Positions 30,148 through 39,079 are shown, numbered from the stretch's first letter. The stretch is DNA of 64,000 bases from Micromonospora kangleipakensis (GCF_004217615.1 NZ_SHLD01000001.1:3472001-3536000), one strand, 5' to 3'. Notes: generated by a model from the letters alone, not told the origin. Program-made: numbers and translations.

Positions 30148-30281
30148 CCTCGTCGCTCTCTCCGCAGCCGGCCACAGCTGGGGCAGCGCGATCAGTACTG
30201 AGCCGAGGGGTCGCGTGCCCGCATTGCGGCACGTGATCTAGCTATCCATGCTGGCCCGGCCAGCGCGTCGGAAGGTGACGT

Positions 30282-32174
30282 GTGACCGAAACCAAGATGA
30301 GCGGCCGAACGACCTGGAAGCGGAATCTAGCGGCACCTGTGCGAGCCTTTCTGCGAACTGAGTCCGGCAGCGCCGGCGTGCTCGTGGCCGCCATCGTCGC
30401 CGCACTGCTCTGGGCCAACATCGACCTCGGCTCCTACGAAGCCGTCTGGCGCACCCAACTGTCCCTGCGCCTCGGGCACCTCGAGCTCTCCCGCGACCTG
30501 CACACCTGGATCAACAGCGGCTTGATGACGCTGTTCTTCCTGGTCGTCGGCCTTGAGGCGCGGCGCGAGTTCGACCTCGGCGACCTACGCGACCGGCGAC
30601 GTTTCGTGCTGCCCAGCGTGGCCGGCGTGATCGGCATGCTGATCCCGGTGCTGATCTTCCTGGTGATCAACCACGGCGGGCCGGGCGCGCATGGCTGGGG
30701 CGTGGCTATGTCGACCGACACCGCCCTCGCGTTGGGCCTGCTGGCACTGCTCGGCCGGGGCGTGCCCGACCGGGTCCGGATCTTCCTGCTCACCGTGTTC
30801 GTGGTCGACGACTTGATCGCACTCATCGTCATCGCCCTGGTCTACAGCGACGACATCAAGATGATGCCCATCGTGGTGGCCGTAGCGGCGTTCGCGGTCA
30901 TGCTGGCCATCCGCGCAGCCGGCGTCCGACGTGGCTTGGCGTACGTGCCGGTCGCCATCGTGATGTGGGGCGCGCTGCTGGTCAGCGGAGTCGACCCGGT
31001 GGTGGCCGGACTGGCCATCGGGTTGACCGCGTTCGCCTACTCTCCCGGCCGAGCTGAGCTCGAGCAGGTCAGCGGGCTGTTCCGGTCGTTCCGTGAGCAG
31101 CCGACGCCCAAGCTCGCGCGTACGGCTTCGATCGGCCTCGCGAATACGCTATCGCCCAACGACCGCCTCCAGCGCATCTACCACCCTTGGTCCAGCTACG
31201 TCATCGTGCCGCTGTTCGGCCTGGCCAACGCTGGCATCAGCATCGACGGTCCGTTCCTGGCCCAGGCGTTCGCGTCGCCTGTCACCTGGGGCGTGCTGCT
31301 CGGGTATGTCGTCGGCAAGCCGCTCGCCGTGATCGGCACCTCGGCCGGGCTCACCTGGATCTCACACGGCCGCATCCGTCCGGCCGTGGGCTGGGCGGGC
31401 GTGCTCGGCAGCGGCACGATCGCCGGTGTCAGCTTCACGGTGTCGCTGCTGATCGCCAGCCTGGCCTTCACCGGCGACCAACTGGCCGAGGCCAAAGTCG
31501 GGGTGCTCAGCGCCGCGATCGTATCCTCAGCGCTGACCTGGACCGCGTTCCGCGTCACCAACATGTTGCCCAAGGACAAGCGCACCCGGGCGCTCTTCGG
31601 CGACATGACGGAGCTGATCGACCTCATCCCAGCGGTCGACGAGAAGCAGGACCACGTCCGCGGCCCAGCCGGTGCGTCGGTAACGCTGGTGCAGTACGGC
31701 GATTTCGAGTGCCCGTACTGCGGGAAGGCCGAGCCAGTCCTCCGGCAGTTGCTGGGCCACGCCGACCTGCGTTTCGTGTGGCGTCACCTGCCTCTGTCAG
31801 ACGTGCACCCGCACGCCCGGCTAGCAGCCGAGGCCGCCGAAGCAGCGGCCGCTCAGGGCAAGTTCTGGCAGATGCACGACCTGCTCCTCGACCACCAGGA
31901 CAGGCTGAACATCACTGATCTAATCAAATACGCTGGCGACCTCGGTCTGGATCAGAAACGCTTCCACGACGATCTGACAAGCCAGGCCCACGCCGGCCGC
32001 ATCGAGAGCGACATCGACTCGGCCGACAACAGCGGAGTGTCCGGCACCCCGACGTTCTTCATCAACGGCCGCCGCCACTACGGCGCCTACGACATCGCGA
32101 CCTTGACCGCCGCCATTCGTGTGGCCCGAGCCCGGGCCCGCCTCGGCCGCGAGGCACCAGCGACCCTTAAATAA
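30282..32174 (+). CDS. nhaA: NhaA Na+/H+ antiporter fused to a DsbA-like thioredoxin domain
   Basis: 630 aa. Residues 1-430 are NhaA: INSGLMTLFFLVVGLEARRE, MSTDTALALGLLALLG and the ion-binding Asp176-Asp177 pair in VFVVDDLIALIVI. Residues 455-625 are a DsbA-type thioredoxin fold with active site CPYC (477-480) and cis-proline loop SGTPTFFINGRRHYGAYD. NhaA exchanges Na+ for protons across the membrane. The fused domain would be expected to handle dithiols, but its side of the membrane is not settled by the sequence. Such fusions are known in actinobacteria. GTG start with GAAGG upstream. It seems intact within a debris-rich stretch. Confidence 0.92.
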   Translation: MTETKMSGRTTWKRNLAAPVRAFLRTESGSAGVLVAAIVAALLWANIDLGSYEAVWRTQLSLRLGHLELSRDLHTWINSGLMTLFFLVVGLEARREFDLGDLRDRRRFVLPSVAGVIGMLIPVLIFLVINHGGPGAHGWGVAMSTDTALALGLLALLGRGVPDRVRIFLLTVFVVDDLIALIVIALVYSDDIKMMPIVVAVAAFAVMLAIRAAGVRRGLAYVPVAIVMWGALLVSGVDPVVAGLAIGLTAFAYSPGRAELEQVSGLFRSFREQPTPKLARTASIGLANTLSPNDRLQRIYHPWSSYVIVPLFGLANAGISIDGPFLAQAFASPVTWGVLLGYVVGKPLAVIGTSAGLTWISHGRIRPAVGWAGVLGSGTIAGVSFTVSLLIASLAFTGDQLAEAKVGVLSAAIVSSALTWTAFRVTNMLPKDKRTRALFGDMTELIDLIPAVDEKQDHVRGPAGASVTLVQYGDFECPYCGKAEPVLRQLLGHADLRFVWRHLPLSDVHPHARLAAEAAEAAAAQGKFWQMHDLLLDHQDRLNITDLIKYAGDLGLDQKRFHDDLTSQAHAGRIESDIDSADNSGVSGTPTFFINGRRHYGAYDIATLTAAIRVARARARLGREAPATLK

Positions 32175-32357
32175 GCGCGTTCCGTTGGCTCGACAGCACG
32201 CCGGTCGGCCGTCAGACCCTGCCGCGCGAACTCTTGTCTTAACGGAAGCGATGGGGGCGCCCAGAGGATCCGAGACCTCACTCTGGGGCAACGAGCGCAG
32301 TGGGGACAGGTACTACCTGCTCTGCCTGACCAAGAATGCCTGACCTTCGCGACGAGC

Positions 32358-32389
32358 GACGGCGGCGCGGCTGGTCCCGCGCCGCCGTC
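32358..32389. terminator. Inverted repeat in the 32175-32690 gap
   Basis: A 13-bp GC-rich stem (32358-32370 with 32377-32389) with no T tract; it may end NhaA transcription from 180 nt downstream. Nothing else is recognisable in the 515-bp gap. Confidence 0.5.
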
Positions 32390-32690
32390 CGCGTGTTCGG
32401 TGGGGCGAGCTGGGCCCGGTCGCCTAGGCCCGAACGGAACAGCTCCGAATTGGAGTAGGCCGTAAATCCCCGGTTCGTGGTCCGGTCAACAGGCCTCCCG
32501 AGCGCGCGTAGGTGAAGGAATTCCTACACCCGTGCGGCGTCCCACGGCGCGTCAGCCGGGCTCGTCGCAGGTCAGCGGCCCACTCATCCAAACGGTCTCT
32601 GGCTCACCGGCGTCGTTGCCCGTAACCTGCCGTTGGGAATGTCCACTGGCCGACGCCGTATGACGGATCGGGCCACGCTGGGGAGACCAC

Positions 32691-33071
32691 ATGAGGCAGA
32701 AGCTGCACGATGCCCTGATCAGGACCGCAACCCCACTCCTCAACCCGGGTGAGACGCCGGCCGCGACCGGTCGGGCCCGCGTGGGCCGGGTCGGCTCGCT
32801 CGGCATTTACAACAGGGCCCACTACGTGCTGCTGACCAACCAGCGGCTGCTGCTGCTCGAGCCGCATTGGCTAACCAGCCGCCCCACCGCAAAGGTCGTC
32901 GGCAACATCCCCCGGCCGCTCCTGTCGGTCGCGGACGTCAAGCGTGCAGTCATGACGTCGGTGACGCTGTCGATCGGCGGCGAGGGCAAGGGGCTGCTGC
33001 TCAGTTACCCGAAGCTGGACAAGGAAGGCGCAGAGTCACTGCTCAAGGCGCTCGAGCCAAGCGGCGTCTGA
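32691..33071 (+). CDS. Small protein with PH-like fold signature, unknown function
   Basis: 126 aa, not recognised with certainty. The central segment IYNRAHYVLLTNQRLLLLEP resembles the beta-strand core of bacterial PH-like domains (YVLLTNQRLLL), and a C-terminal helix (KEGAESLLKALEPSG) follows. No signal peptide or membrane helix. ATG preceded by GGGGAGA. It stands alone between NhaA and the right end of element 1. Confidence 0.65.
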   Translation: MRQKLHDALIRTATPLLNPGETPAATGRARVGRVGSLGIYNRAHYVLLTNQRLLLLEPHWLTSRPTAKVVGNIPRPLLSVADVKRAVMTSVTLSIGGEGKGLLLSYPKLDKEGAESLLKALEPSGV

Positions 33072-33638
33072 TCAACCAGCTAGGTTGCCGGGACCGTTGC
33101 CTTTACCAAAACCAGCGACAGTCGTTGCGGTCCGCGCCCTCCTGGCTGGGACCCCTACGCGACGGCCCGAGGCGAGTTGCGCGCACCGTGGCGCTGATTC
33201 GTCCCAGGCCTCGGGCGCGGCACTCCGATCGTCGGCGCGTCGGCCGCGGCGGGCCCGTTGACTAGGTGACGGGGTGCCCCTCGCCGGCATCGACTTCACC
33301 AGCCGGCCCGCACCGCCCTGCTCGGCGAGGCTGCGTCGGCCGGGCGGGCGTAGGCGGCCGTCGCCTGCCCGGGCGTTGGAGTCATCGGCGTGGCAGCACT
33401 TGTGCCCACGGAAATGTTCAGCGGGACGATCTACGGTGACACGAGTGCGGCGACATTTCACTCCGCAGGTCGGCGGCCCGGCAACTGAAGTCCTCAGCGA
33501 GAGCCGACATCGGGCCGTGGCTACGCGTAGCGGTACAGCAGCGAAGTACAGCAACCGACCCCACCGAGCGGCACGGCTAGGAGCGGCACGGGACCACCGA
33601 CCAGCGCTGCGCATCGAACGGAACTCCACTGCCAATCT
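33072..33638. other. Gene-free right end of element 1
   Basis: No convincing coding frame. It includes the second copy of the 20-bp motif (33536-33555) and ends at the second copy of the tRNA-Pro 3' segment. Confidence 0.6.
33536..33555 (+). repeat. 20-bp motif, copy 2
   Basis: Identical to 17030-17049 (CAGCAGCGAAGTACAGCAAC), same orientation, 84 nt before the second att copy. Together the two copies bracket element 1 just inside its ends. Confidence 0.6.
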
Positions 33639-33685
33639 CTGGGGGTCAAGGGGTCGTCGGTTCGAATCCGGCCGTCCCGACGCAG
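33639..33685 (+). repeat. att copy 2 (tRNA-Pro 3' segment)
   Basis: 47 nt identical to 16936-16982, from the anticodon loop to CGCAG. There is no 5' half of a tRNA, so it is an attachment site, not a gene. It marks the junction of elements 1 and 2. Confidence 0.92.
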
Positions 33686-33688
33686 CTC

Positions 33689-33721
33689 AGAGGGCATATC
33701 CGATCGATGGATATGCCCTCT
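33689..33721. terminator. Hairpin after att copy 2
   Basis: 13-bp perfect stem (33689-33701 with 33709-33721), AGAGGGCATATCC/GGATATGCCCTCT, then TTT. It lies between att and the converging integrase stop. It is immediately followed by a direct repeat, CTGAGTGTCT twice (33730-33751). Confidence 0.75.
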
Positions 33722-33749
33722 TTTCGCGTCTGAGTGTCTAACTGAGTGT

Positions 33750-34883
33750 CTACGCCTCATCGTCGAAGATTTTGTCCATGGCGACGGCCCCGGCCAGGAG
33801 CACGGGCCGGAGTTGGTGCCGGTAGACGCTCTCGGTGACCGTGGTGCCGGAGTGACCGCAGAGGTCGGCGATTTGCTCGATGCTCACGCCGCTGTCGGAC
33901 AGCAGAGACACGAAGCTGTGTCGCAGGTCGCGGGGTGTCCAGTCGCACGGGTCAAGGCCCGCCCTGGCGACGACGGGTCGGAAGGCCCGAAGCACGTTAT
34001 GCCGATCGAGGGCAGTGCCGGCGGTGGAAGCGAACACGAGGCGGTCAGCGGAGGGCTTGCCCTGGCGCTCGTGGTGGGTTGTGAGCGCGGTAACGCACCG
34101 GGCTGGCAGAGCCAGGGTGCGACGGGACTTCCTCGTCTTGGTGTCACCATCGGCGCGGACCGAGCGCCACACCTGGATGGACGGCGGTACCGGCGGATCG
34201 TTGTCCGGCTTGCCGTTGAGGTCGACATGGTCCCAGGTGAGCGCGCGCAGTTCCTCGGTGCGAGCGCCGGTCAGCAGTGAGAGCACGATGTAGGCGTGCA
34301 ACGAGCTGCTCTCGGCAGCGGTCAGGAGCGACTTGGCGTGGTCAAGTGTCAGTGACTTCGACGGACGGCCGCCACGACCGGAGGGCACTGCGCAAAGTGC
34401 CACGACGTTGCGCTTGACCTTGTCCCGCGCCATGGCCCGATTGACCGTGCGGTTGAGCAAGGAGTGGAGGAGTCGCAGGGTGCGGGTGCTCAGGTGTTGG
34501 GCTTTGCCCATGAGCCAGCGGTCCACGTCGGTGGCGCTGAGGTCTCGCAGCTTCCTCGCACCGAGGTCGCCGATGATGTGCGACCGCACGAGGGTGGTGT
34601 AGTTCGCCTTGGTGTTCTCGGACTGGCGACTCAGGCCGTAGGCGAGCCAGTCGTTGAGAGCGTCGGCCACGGTGTGCCCATCCTGGACCAGGGCAAGGCC
34701 GTCTTCGTAGTCGCGGATCTTCTCCCGCAGTTTCGCGCGGGCTTCGGTCTTGGTCTTGCCGCTACCTCTGCGCATGATCCGCTTACCGGCCGGGGTGTAG
34801 CCGACGGTGACGCCGGCGATCCAGCGTTGCCGGGTTTCGTCCCAGTGCAGGCCGCCATCTCCTCGGGCGCGGCGTTGGCTCAT
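33750..34883 (-). CDS. int: Tyrosine integrase of element 2
   Basis: 377-aa phage-type integrase. N-terminal DNA-binding part GGLHWDETRQRWIAGVTVGY; SAM-like core-binding domain (residues 70-165); catalytic domain with Arg208 (LTGARTEELRAL), Arg321-His322 in TPRDLRHSFVSLL (Arg in place of the usual first His), His344 (CGHSG) and Tyr354 (SVYRHQ). It should recombine attP with the tRNA-Pro 3' end for integration and, with Xis, excision. It reads toward att copy 2, 65 nt away. Start overlaps xis by 4 nt. Intact, the only apparently functional integrase of the three. Confidence 0.95.
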   Translation of the reverse strand: MSQRRARGDGGLHWDETRQRWIAGVTVGYTPAGKRIMRRGSGKTKTEARAKLREKIRDYEDGLALVQDGHTVADALNDWLAYGLSRQSENTKANYTTLVRSHIIGDLGARKLRDLSATDVDRWLMGKAQHLSTRTLRLLHSLLNRTVNRAMARDKVKRNVVALCAVPSGRGGRPSKSLTLDHAKSLLTAAESSSLHAYIVLSLLTGARTEELRALTWDHVDLNGKPDNDPPVPPSIQVWRSVRADGDTKTRKSRRTLALPARCVTALTTHHERQGKPSADRLVFASTAGTALDRHNVLRAFRPVVARAGLDPCDWTPRDLRHSFVSLLSDSGVSIEQIADLCGHSGTTVTESVYRHQLRPVLLAGAVAMDKIFDDEA

Positions 34884-35098
34884 CGGATGCCTCCTTTCCG
34901 GGCTTCCTGTTCGAGCAGGTCGACATAGGCGGTGATCGCGGCGGCGGAGACGAGCCGAGATCGTCCCTGTCGGACGGTGCGCAGCCGGCCGGCCCGGATC
35001 TGTTCGTAGATCACGGTCCGAGACAGACTGAGCAGCCGCATGGCCTCAGGGATGCGGTAGAGCGCCTTGGACGTCGCGTCGATGGTGGATGCGGTCAA
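34880..35098 (-). CDS. xis: Excisionase-like MerR-type HTH protein
   Basis: 72-aa winged helix-turn-helix protein: LYRIPEAMRLLSLSRTVIYE, then GRLRTVRQGRSRLVSAAAIT. The small AlpA/Xis family directs integrase toward excision. It is directly upstream of int with an ATGA overlap and downstream of rep, the standard rep-xis-int order of actinomycete integrative elements. Confidence 0.92.
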   Translation of the reverse strand: MTASTIDATSKALYRIPEAMRLLSLSRTVIYEQIRAGRLRTVRQGRSRLVSAAAITAYVDLLEQEARKGGIR

Positions 35099-35123
35099 AT
35101 CACTCTCCTCTCGTTGGTGCCAC

Positions 35124-36626
35124 CTAAGCGGCGGCCGGCACGGTGCCGGCGGGGGTGGTGCCGAGTTCGTGGGCGAGTTCTTCGCGGCCGGCGGCGTGTC
35201 GTGTGCGGGCGAGGGCGGCGGCGGTGTTGGCGAGGAGTGCGTCTCCGGTGGTGTGCCAGCCGACGCCGGCGAAGGTGAGGGTGCCGACGATGAGAGTGGT
35301 GTCGTCGAGGTGGTCGACGGCCTTGATGTGCTCGCCGGCGCCCTGGTCCTGGTCCTCGTGGCGACGAAAGCTCACGCGGGTGTCGCGCAGGAGTTGGAAG
35401 GTCACGGAGTAGCGGCGGGCCTTGGTGAGGAAGTGGCCGCCGAAGCCGAGCATGTGCGCCCACCGGCGTAGCCGGGCGTAAGGGTTGGCCGTCGCCGGTT
35501 TCGTCGGTTGGGCGTCAAGGATGGCTTGACGTTGGGCGACGCAGACGGGGCAGGTGGCGTAGCGGGTGTGGGTGCCGCAGTCGGGGCATTCCCAGCGGTC
35601 GACGAAGCCGGGCCGGAGTCGATGGTCCCTTGGCCGGTCGAGTAGGGGCCGGGGTGTGGTGGTGGGTCGACCGAGTCGCCAGCAGGCGTCGATGAGGCGG
35701 GCGGCGTGGTCGCCGTCGGGGTCGGCGTAGTCGCCGATGGAGTCGGCGTCGAGCCTGACGGAGCGGTGCCCGGTTACCTCGGTGCTCTTGGTGGCGTACT
35801 TGGCAAGGTAGCCGGCGACCATGCTGTCGGTGACCTCACCGCGTCCGGTCAGCGAGATGGGGCGGATGTCGACCTGCTCGCCCCACGCGATCGGCCAGCC
35901 CTCGGGCCGGTCCGGGTGGCCGGGGGTGGTGAAAGCGACTTGGGCGACGGCGGCGCGGAGGGCGTCTTCCAGGTCGGTCACGGTGAACCCGGGCGGTGGG
36001 GGGACGACGGCGGTGGGTTCGGTCGGGTCGATGCCGTCGAGGCGGACCAGGGCGTGGAAGTGCACTGCCCCGCGTGCCTGGAACTCTGCGGCTTTGCCGT
36101 GGGACAGCCGGACGGGCGGGACCTTGCGGGTGTTGCCGGGGGCGGTGACGACTTCGACGCGGGGGATTCCCCGGCGGCGGGCCAGTTTGGCGAGCCACCG
36201 TTCCGCGGCTTGCTTGGTGCGGTGCCACAGCTCGCCGGAGAACAGGTTCCAGACGACCTGGTGGTCGTGGTCGTAGCAGTCCAGGCACAGCGGCTGCCCC
36301 AGCACCTGGTCGCCGGGCTCATGGCGCGCCCAGCACACGGCAGGGCGGCCGTGCTGGCAGAGGCCGGTGTCGCGGCGGGCACGAAGGAGACCATCCTTGT
36401 ACGGGGACTGTTTTGACTGCGGCCGAGACTGGCGCGAACGCGAGCCGCCAGGGACATGTGGCTTCACCTGCTCGGAGGCTGGGCCGTCGCTTGTGGTGTG
36501 GACGCCGGCGGATTTTGGATGGTCCCATTCGTCGATGTAGCGGCAGCGGGCGGAGCTGTAGGGCGGCATCCAGGTGGCGGGGTCCTGGTCGCCCTTGGCC
36601 TGGTTGACGGTGTCGATGACGGCCAC
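35124..36626 (-). CDS. RepSA-like replication initiator with aberrant N-terminus
   Basis: 500-aa open frame. From about residue 75 (36404 leftward) it matches RepSA-type initiators of pSAM2-like elements: CLDCYDHDHQVVWNLFSGEL, EFQARGAVHFHALVRLDGID (His-rich replication motif) and VAGYLAKYATKSTEVTGHRS, plus a zinc-knuckle-like CPDCGTHTRYATCPVC. Residues 1-40 are instead readthrough of a broken HNH nuclease gene. The normal N-terminal RepSA region with its cysteine motif is missing. Rolling-circle-type replication of the excised element would be the role, but this copy is probably impaired. True start unknown. No tra (FtsK-like) gene is present in the element. Confidence 0.75.
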   Translation of the reverse strand: MAVIDTVNQAKGDQDPATWMPPYSSARCRYIDEWDHPKSAGVHTTSDGPASEQVKPHVPGGSRSRQSRPQSKQSPYKDGLLRARRDTGLCQHGRPAVCWARHEPGDQVLGQPLCLDCYDHDHQVVWNLFSGELWHRTKQAAERWLAKLARRRGIPRVEVVTAPGNTRKVPPVRLSHGKAAEFQARGAVHFHALVRLDGIDPTEPTAVVPPPPGFTVTDLEDALRAAVAQVAFTTPGHPDRPEGWPIAWGEQVDIRPISLTGRGEVTDSMVAGYLAKYATKSTEVTGHRSVRLDADSIGDYADPDGDHAARLIDACWRLGRPTTTPRPLLDRPRDHRLRPGFVDRWECPDCGTHTRYATCPVCVAQRQAILDAQPTKPATANPYARLRRWAHMLGFGGHFLTKARRYSVTFQLLRDTRVSFRRHEDQDQGAGEHIKAVDHLDDTTLIVGTLTFAGVGWHTTGDALLANTAAALARTRHAAGREELAHELGTTPAGTVPAAA

Positions 36627-37000
36627 CAGGGGGCGGGAGTCGCCGAGGTCGTTGGCGTAGGACTGGCGGCGGCTGGTCCAGTTGCGGGCGCCGGAGTCCC
36701 AGGGCTTCGGCGAGGGGCACCATGTGGTCGATGTCGCGGTCGCTGGTGAGGGTCCAGTAGGCGTTGTCGTAGTAGGAGTACCAGCGGCCGTCGGACAGGA
36801 AGCAGCCGGGGAATGATGGGTTTGGTGGTGGCTTCGGCGATGAGGACGCAGTTGCGGGTGTTGCAGCTGTCGCCGTTGGCGTCGATCGAGTGTGGATACA
36901 GGCTGCGGTCATAGCCGGTGCGACCTCGGTGGCCACCGGCAGGTTCGCTACCGCGGTGCGCAGGTAGGAAAGAGGTTTCGGCGCGGAGCGGCGGTCAGGG
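36510..37000 (-). pseudogene. Secreted HNH nuclease (DUF1524 type), multiply frameshifted
   Basis: Pieces in different minus-strand frames add up to a DUF1524 protein: LRTAVANLPVATEV, YDRSLYPHSIDANGDSCNTR, GCFLSDGRWYSYYDNAYWTL, DIDHMVPLAEA (the HNH-type DHxxPL motif) and SRPLVAVIDTVNQAKGDQDP. At least four single-base shifts are needed (near 36915, 36810, 36690 and 36525). Its 3' end is fused into the rep frame. Confidence 0.8.
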
Positions 37001-37011
37001 CGGCAGCGGCG

Positions 37012-38997
37012 GTGCTGGGCCTCGTCTCAGGTGACATCACCCGCTCCTTCGCCCGATGGGACACCACTGACCTTGTCGGTAAGGCCATCACCTCGGCAAC
37101 GGTGAACTTCTGGAACTGGTGGTCGCCGAGCTGCACCGCCAAGTCGTGGGAGATCTGGACCGTTGGCACCATCGCGGACGGCATCTTGTGGGCGAACCAG
37201 CCGGCGTGGACGTACCGCGAGGCCACAGCGACCGGCACGAAGGGTTTCGACGCGACGTGTGGGGACGGCTGGGTGTCCGCCGCCGCTACCAGCTTCTTCC
37301 AGAGAGCTGCCAACGCCGGTGACACCCGAGCGGACATGGGCATTCGCGCCACGTCGGAGACGGACGGCAATGCCTTCAAGCAATTTCGTTCGCGGAATGC
37401 GGCTGACGCGACGCAGGTGCCCTACGCCGTCGTCACCTACAACTCGTACCCGGTCATCGGCACGCGCTCGACCGATCCCGCGTCGACGTGCGTCACCGGA
37501 ACTTCGCGCCCCACGATCGACACCACCTCGCCGGTCCTGCGTGCCGTGGTGACCGACGCGGAATCGCCCACGGTTACAGCCGAGTTCGAGTGGTGGGCGG
37601 TCGGTGGGTCCAAGCTGGGCGGTTTCGTCACTGATGAGGTCGACTCGGGTTTGGCTTTGGAGGCCCAGGTGCCCACTGGGATAATGGTCGGCGGAGGCGC
37701 CTACTCCTGGCGCGTGCGGGCCTACGATGGCACCGACTGGAGCCCCTTCAGCAGCTTCTGCGAGTTCAGCGTCGCCAACACCGCACCGGAGATCACGTCG
37801 CAGGCCACCCTGCCCTCGTCCTCCTGCCTCACCGGCCCGGAGCGGTCGGTGATCAATACCACGACTCCCCAGCTTAAGAGCGTCGCTACCGACCGCGACT
37901 CGGCCACTGTCCGTCTCGCCTTCGAGGTGTGGACGCTGGACGAAAGCACGCGCCTGGGTGAGATCGTCCAGCCGTCCGTGCCTGTCGACACGTGGACGGC
38001 AGCCGACGTTGCTGCGGGCTGGGGTCTGACCAGCGCCAGCAGCTACAAGTGGCGGGTACAAGCGTCGGACGGGGGCCTCAGCTCGCCGTGGTCCTCCTGG
38101 TGTGAGTTCACCATCGACACCTCGGCGCCCACAATCACATCGAGCACCTACCCCGAGAACCAGTACGCCGGCTCGCCCGGGACGCCTGGATCGTTCACCT
38201 TCGGGCCGGCCCAGCGGCCGGATGTGACGGGCTACCAGTTCGCACTCGACAGCAGCAATCCTGACACGGACGTGATTGCAGCCGGCGGCTCCGCAACGGT
38301 AACCGTGACACCGGCTTCGAGCGGAGCCCATGTTCTGTATGTCCGGTCGCGCGACTCGTCCGGCGTCCTGTCGGCGACGGTCGCTTACCACTTCGGCGTG
38401 GGTACCGGCACTACGGACGGCGAGCCAGATCCGTCGCTCGACCAGCCCTACGTCGACACTTCGCCTCAGCCAGAGGCGACCGCTCAAGCTGTGGTGTGTG
38501 ATAACAGAGGCAAGAAGTGGTTCGAATGGTCCAACAAGGTCGCCAGCCAAACGGTGACGCATGCGCGTCGCCTCGAGAACTTCACCGGCTCCGACATGAC
38601 TCTCACCCGCTCTGTCACGCGCAAGCAGACCATCACCGCCAGTCTCTCCTACACGTCCGGAGCTACGGTGAGCGCGAGCGTGGTGGTCGCCAACCTCGAC
38701 GTGCAAACCGGCTACACGCTGCAGGCAGCGGGCGAGAAGACGACCGAAACCAATATCAGCGTCACCGCTACCATGAAGTCGGGCAGCGGCCTCTACGGTG
38801 TGTACATCTTCTACGGCGGAACATTGGTCTACAGCGGTAGCTACAAGTACCAATACTGCAACAACAGCGGCCTTATGCAGACGTTGCAGTCGGGCAAAGC
38901 GAAGTCGTGGACGATCGAAACCGACGGCGCGGTGCGATGCAGGGGCACCAGTCCCATCGGCCTGGCCGTCAAGGCCAAGTCGCAGTACTGCTACTAG
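37012..38997 (+). CDS. DNRLRE-type secreted protein, 5'-truncated
   Basis: About 661 codons. The first 130 or so residues resemble a DNRLRE-type adhesive domain (ARWDTTDLVGKAITSATVNF, WSPSCTAKSWEIWTVG). Two fibronectin/big-like modules follow, each with a YSWRVRAYDG or YKWRVQASDG strand and a WCEF/FCEF end, then a Cys-containing C-terminal domain ending KAKSQYCY. Related proteins are large, exported and often RHS- or wall-associated. No signal peptide is present. The sequence upstream of 37027 is antisense HNH debris, so the 5' part was lost and the start is arbitrary (GTG 37012 chosen; GTG 36892 is also in frame). Probably not secreted now. Confidence 0.6.
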   Translation: MLGLVSGDITRSFARWDTTDLVGKAITSATVNFWNWWSPSCTAKSWEIWTVGTIADGILWANQPAWTYREATATGTKGFDATCGDGWVSAAATSFFQRAANAGDTRADMGIRATSETDGNAFKQFRSRNAADATQVPYAVVTYNSYPVIGTRSTDPASTCVTGTSRPTIDTTSPVLRAVVTDAESPTVTAEFEWWAVGGSKLGGFVTDEVDSGLALEAQVPTGIMVGGGAYSWRVRAYDGTDWSPFSSFCEFSVANTAPEITSQATLPSSSCLTGPERSVINTTTPQLKSVATDRDSATVRLAFEVWTLDESTRLGEIVQPSVPVDTWTAADVAAGWGLTSASSYKWRVQASDGGLSSPWSSWCEFTIDTSAPTITSSTYPENQYAGSPGTPGSFTFGPAQRPDVTGYQFALDSSNPDTDVIAAGGSATVTVTPASSGAHVLYVRSRDSSGVLSATVAYHFGVGTGTTDGEPDPSLDQPYVDTSPQPEATAQAVVCDNRGKKWFEWSNKVASQTVTHARRLENFTGSDMTLTRSVTRKQTITASLSYTSGATVSASVVVANLDVQTGYTLQAAGEKTTETNISVTATMKSGSGLYGVYIFYGGTLVYSGSYKYQYCNNSGLMQTLQSGKAKSWTIETDGAVRCRGTSPIGLAVKAKSQYCY

Positions 38998-39079
38998 CTG
39001 GCAGCAAGATCGGTGCCGCCGTCAGACATGACAGCATGACTGACGGCGGCACCGCCCAGCTCGACAAGTGAGGTCATCC

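Noticed and set aside
33639..33685. Possible second tRNA-Pro gene
   Set aside because: Only the 3' half is present; no acceptor 5' strand, D-arm or anticodon 5' strand precedes it. The same applies to 45228.
36892..37011. Extended start of the DNRLRE protein
   Set aside because: This stretch is antisense to the HNH nuclease pseudogene and has no signal peptide or domain similarity.
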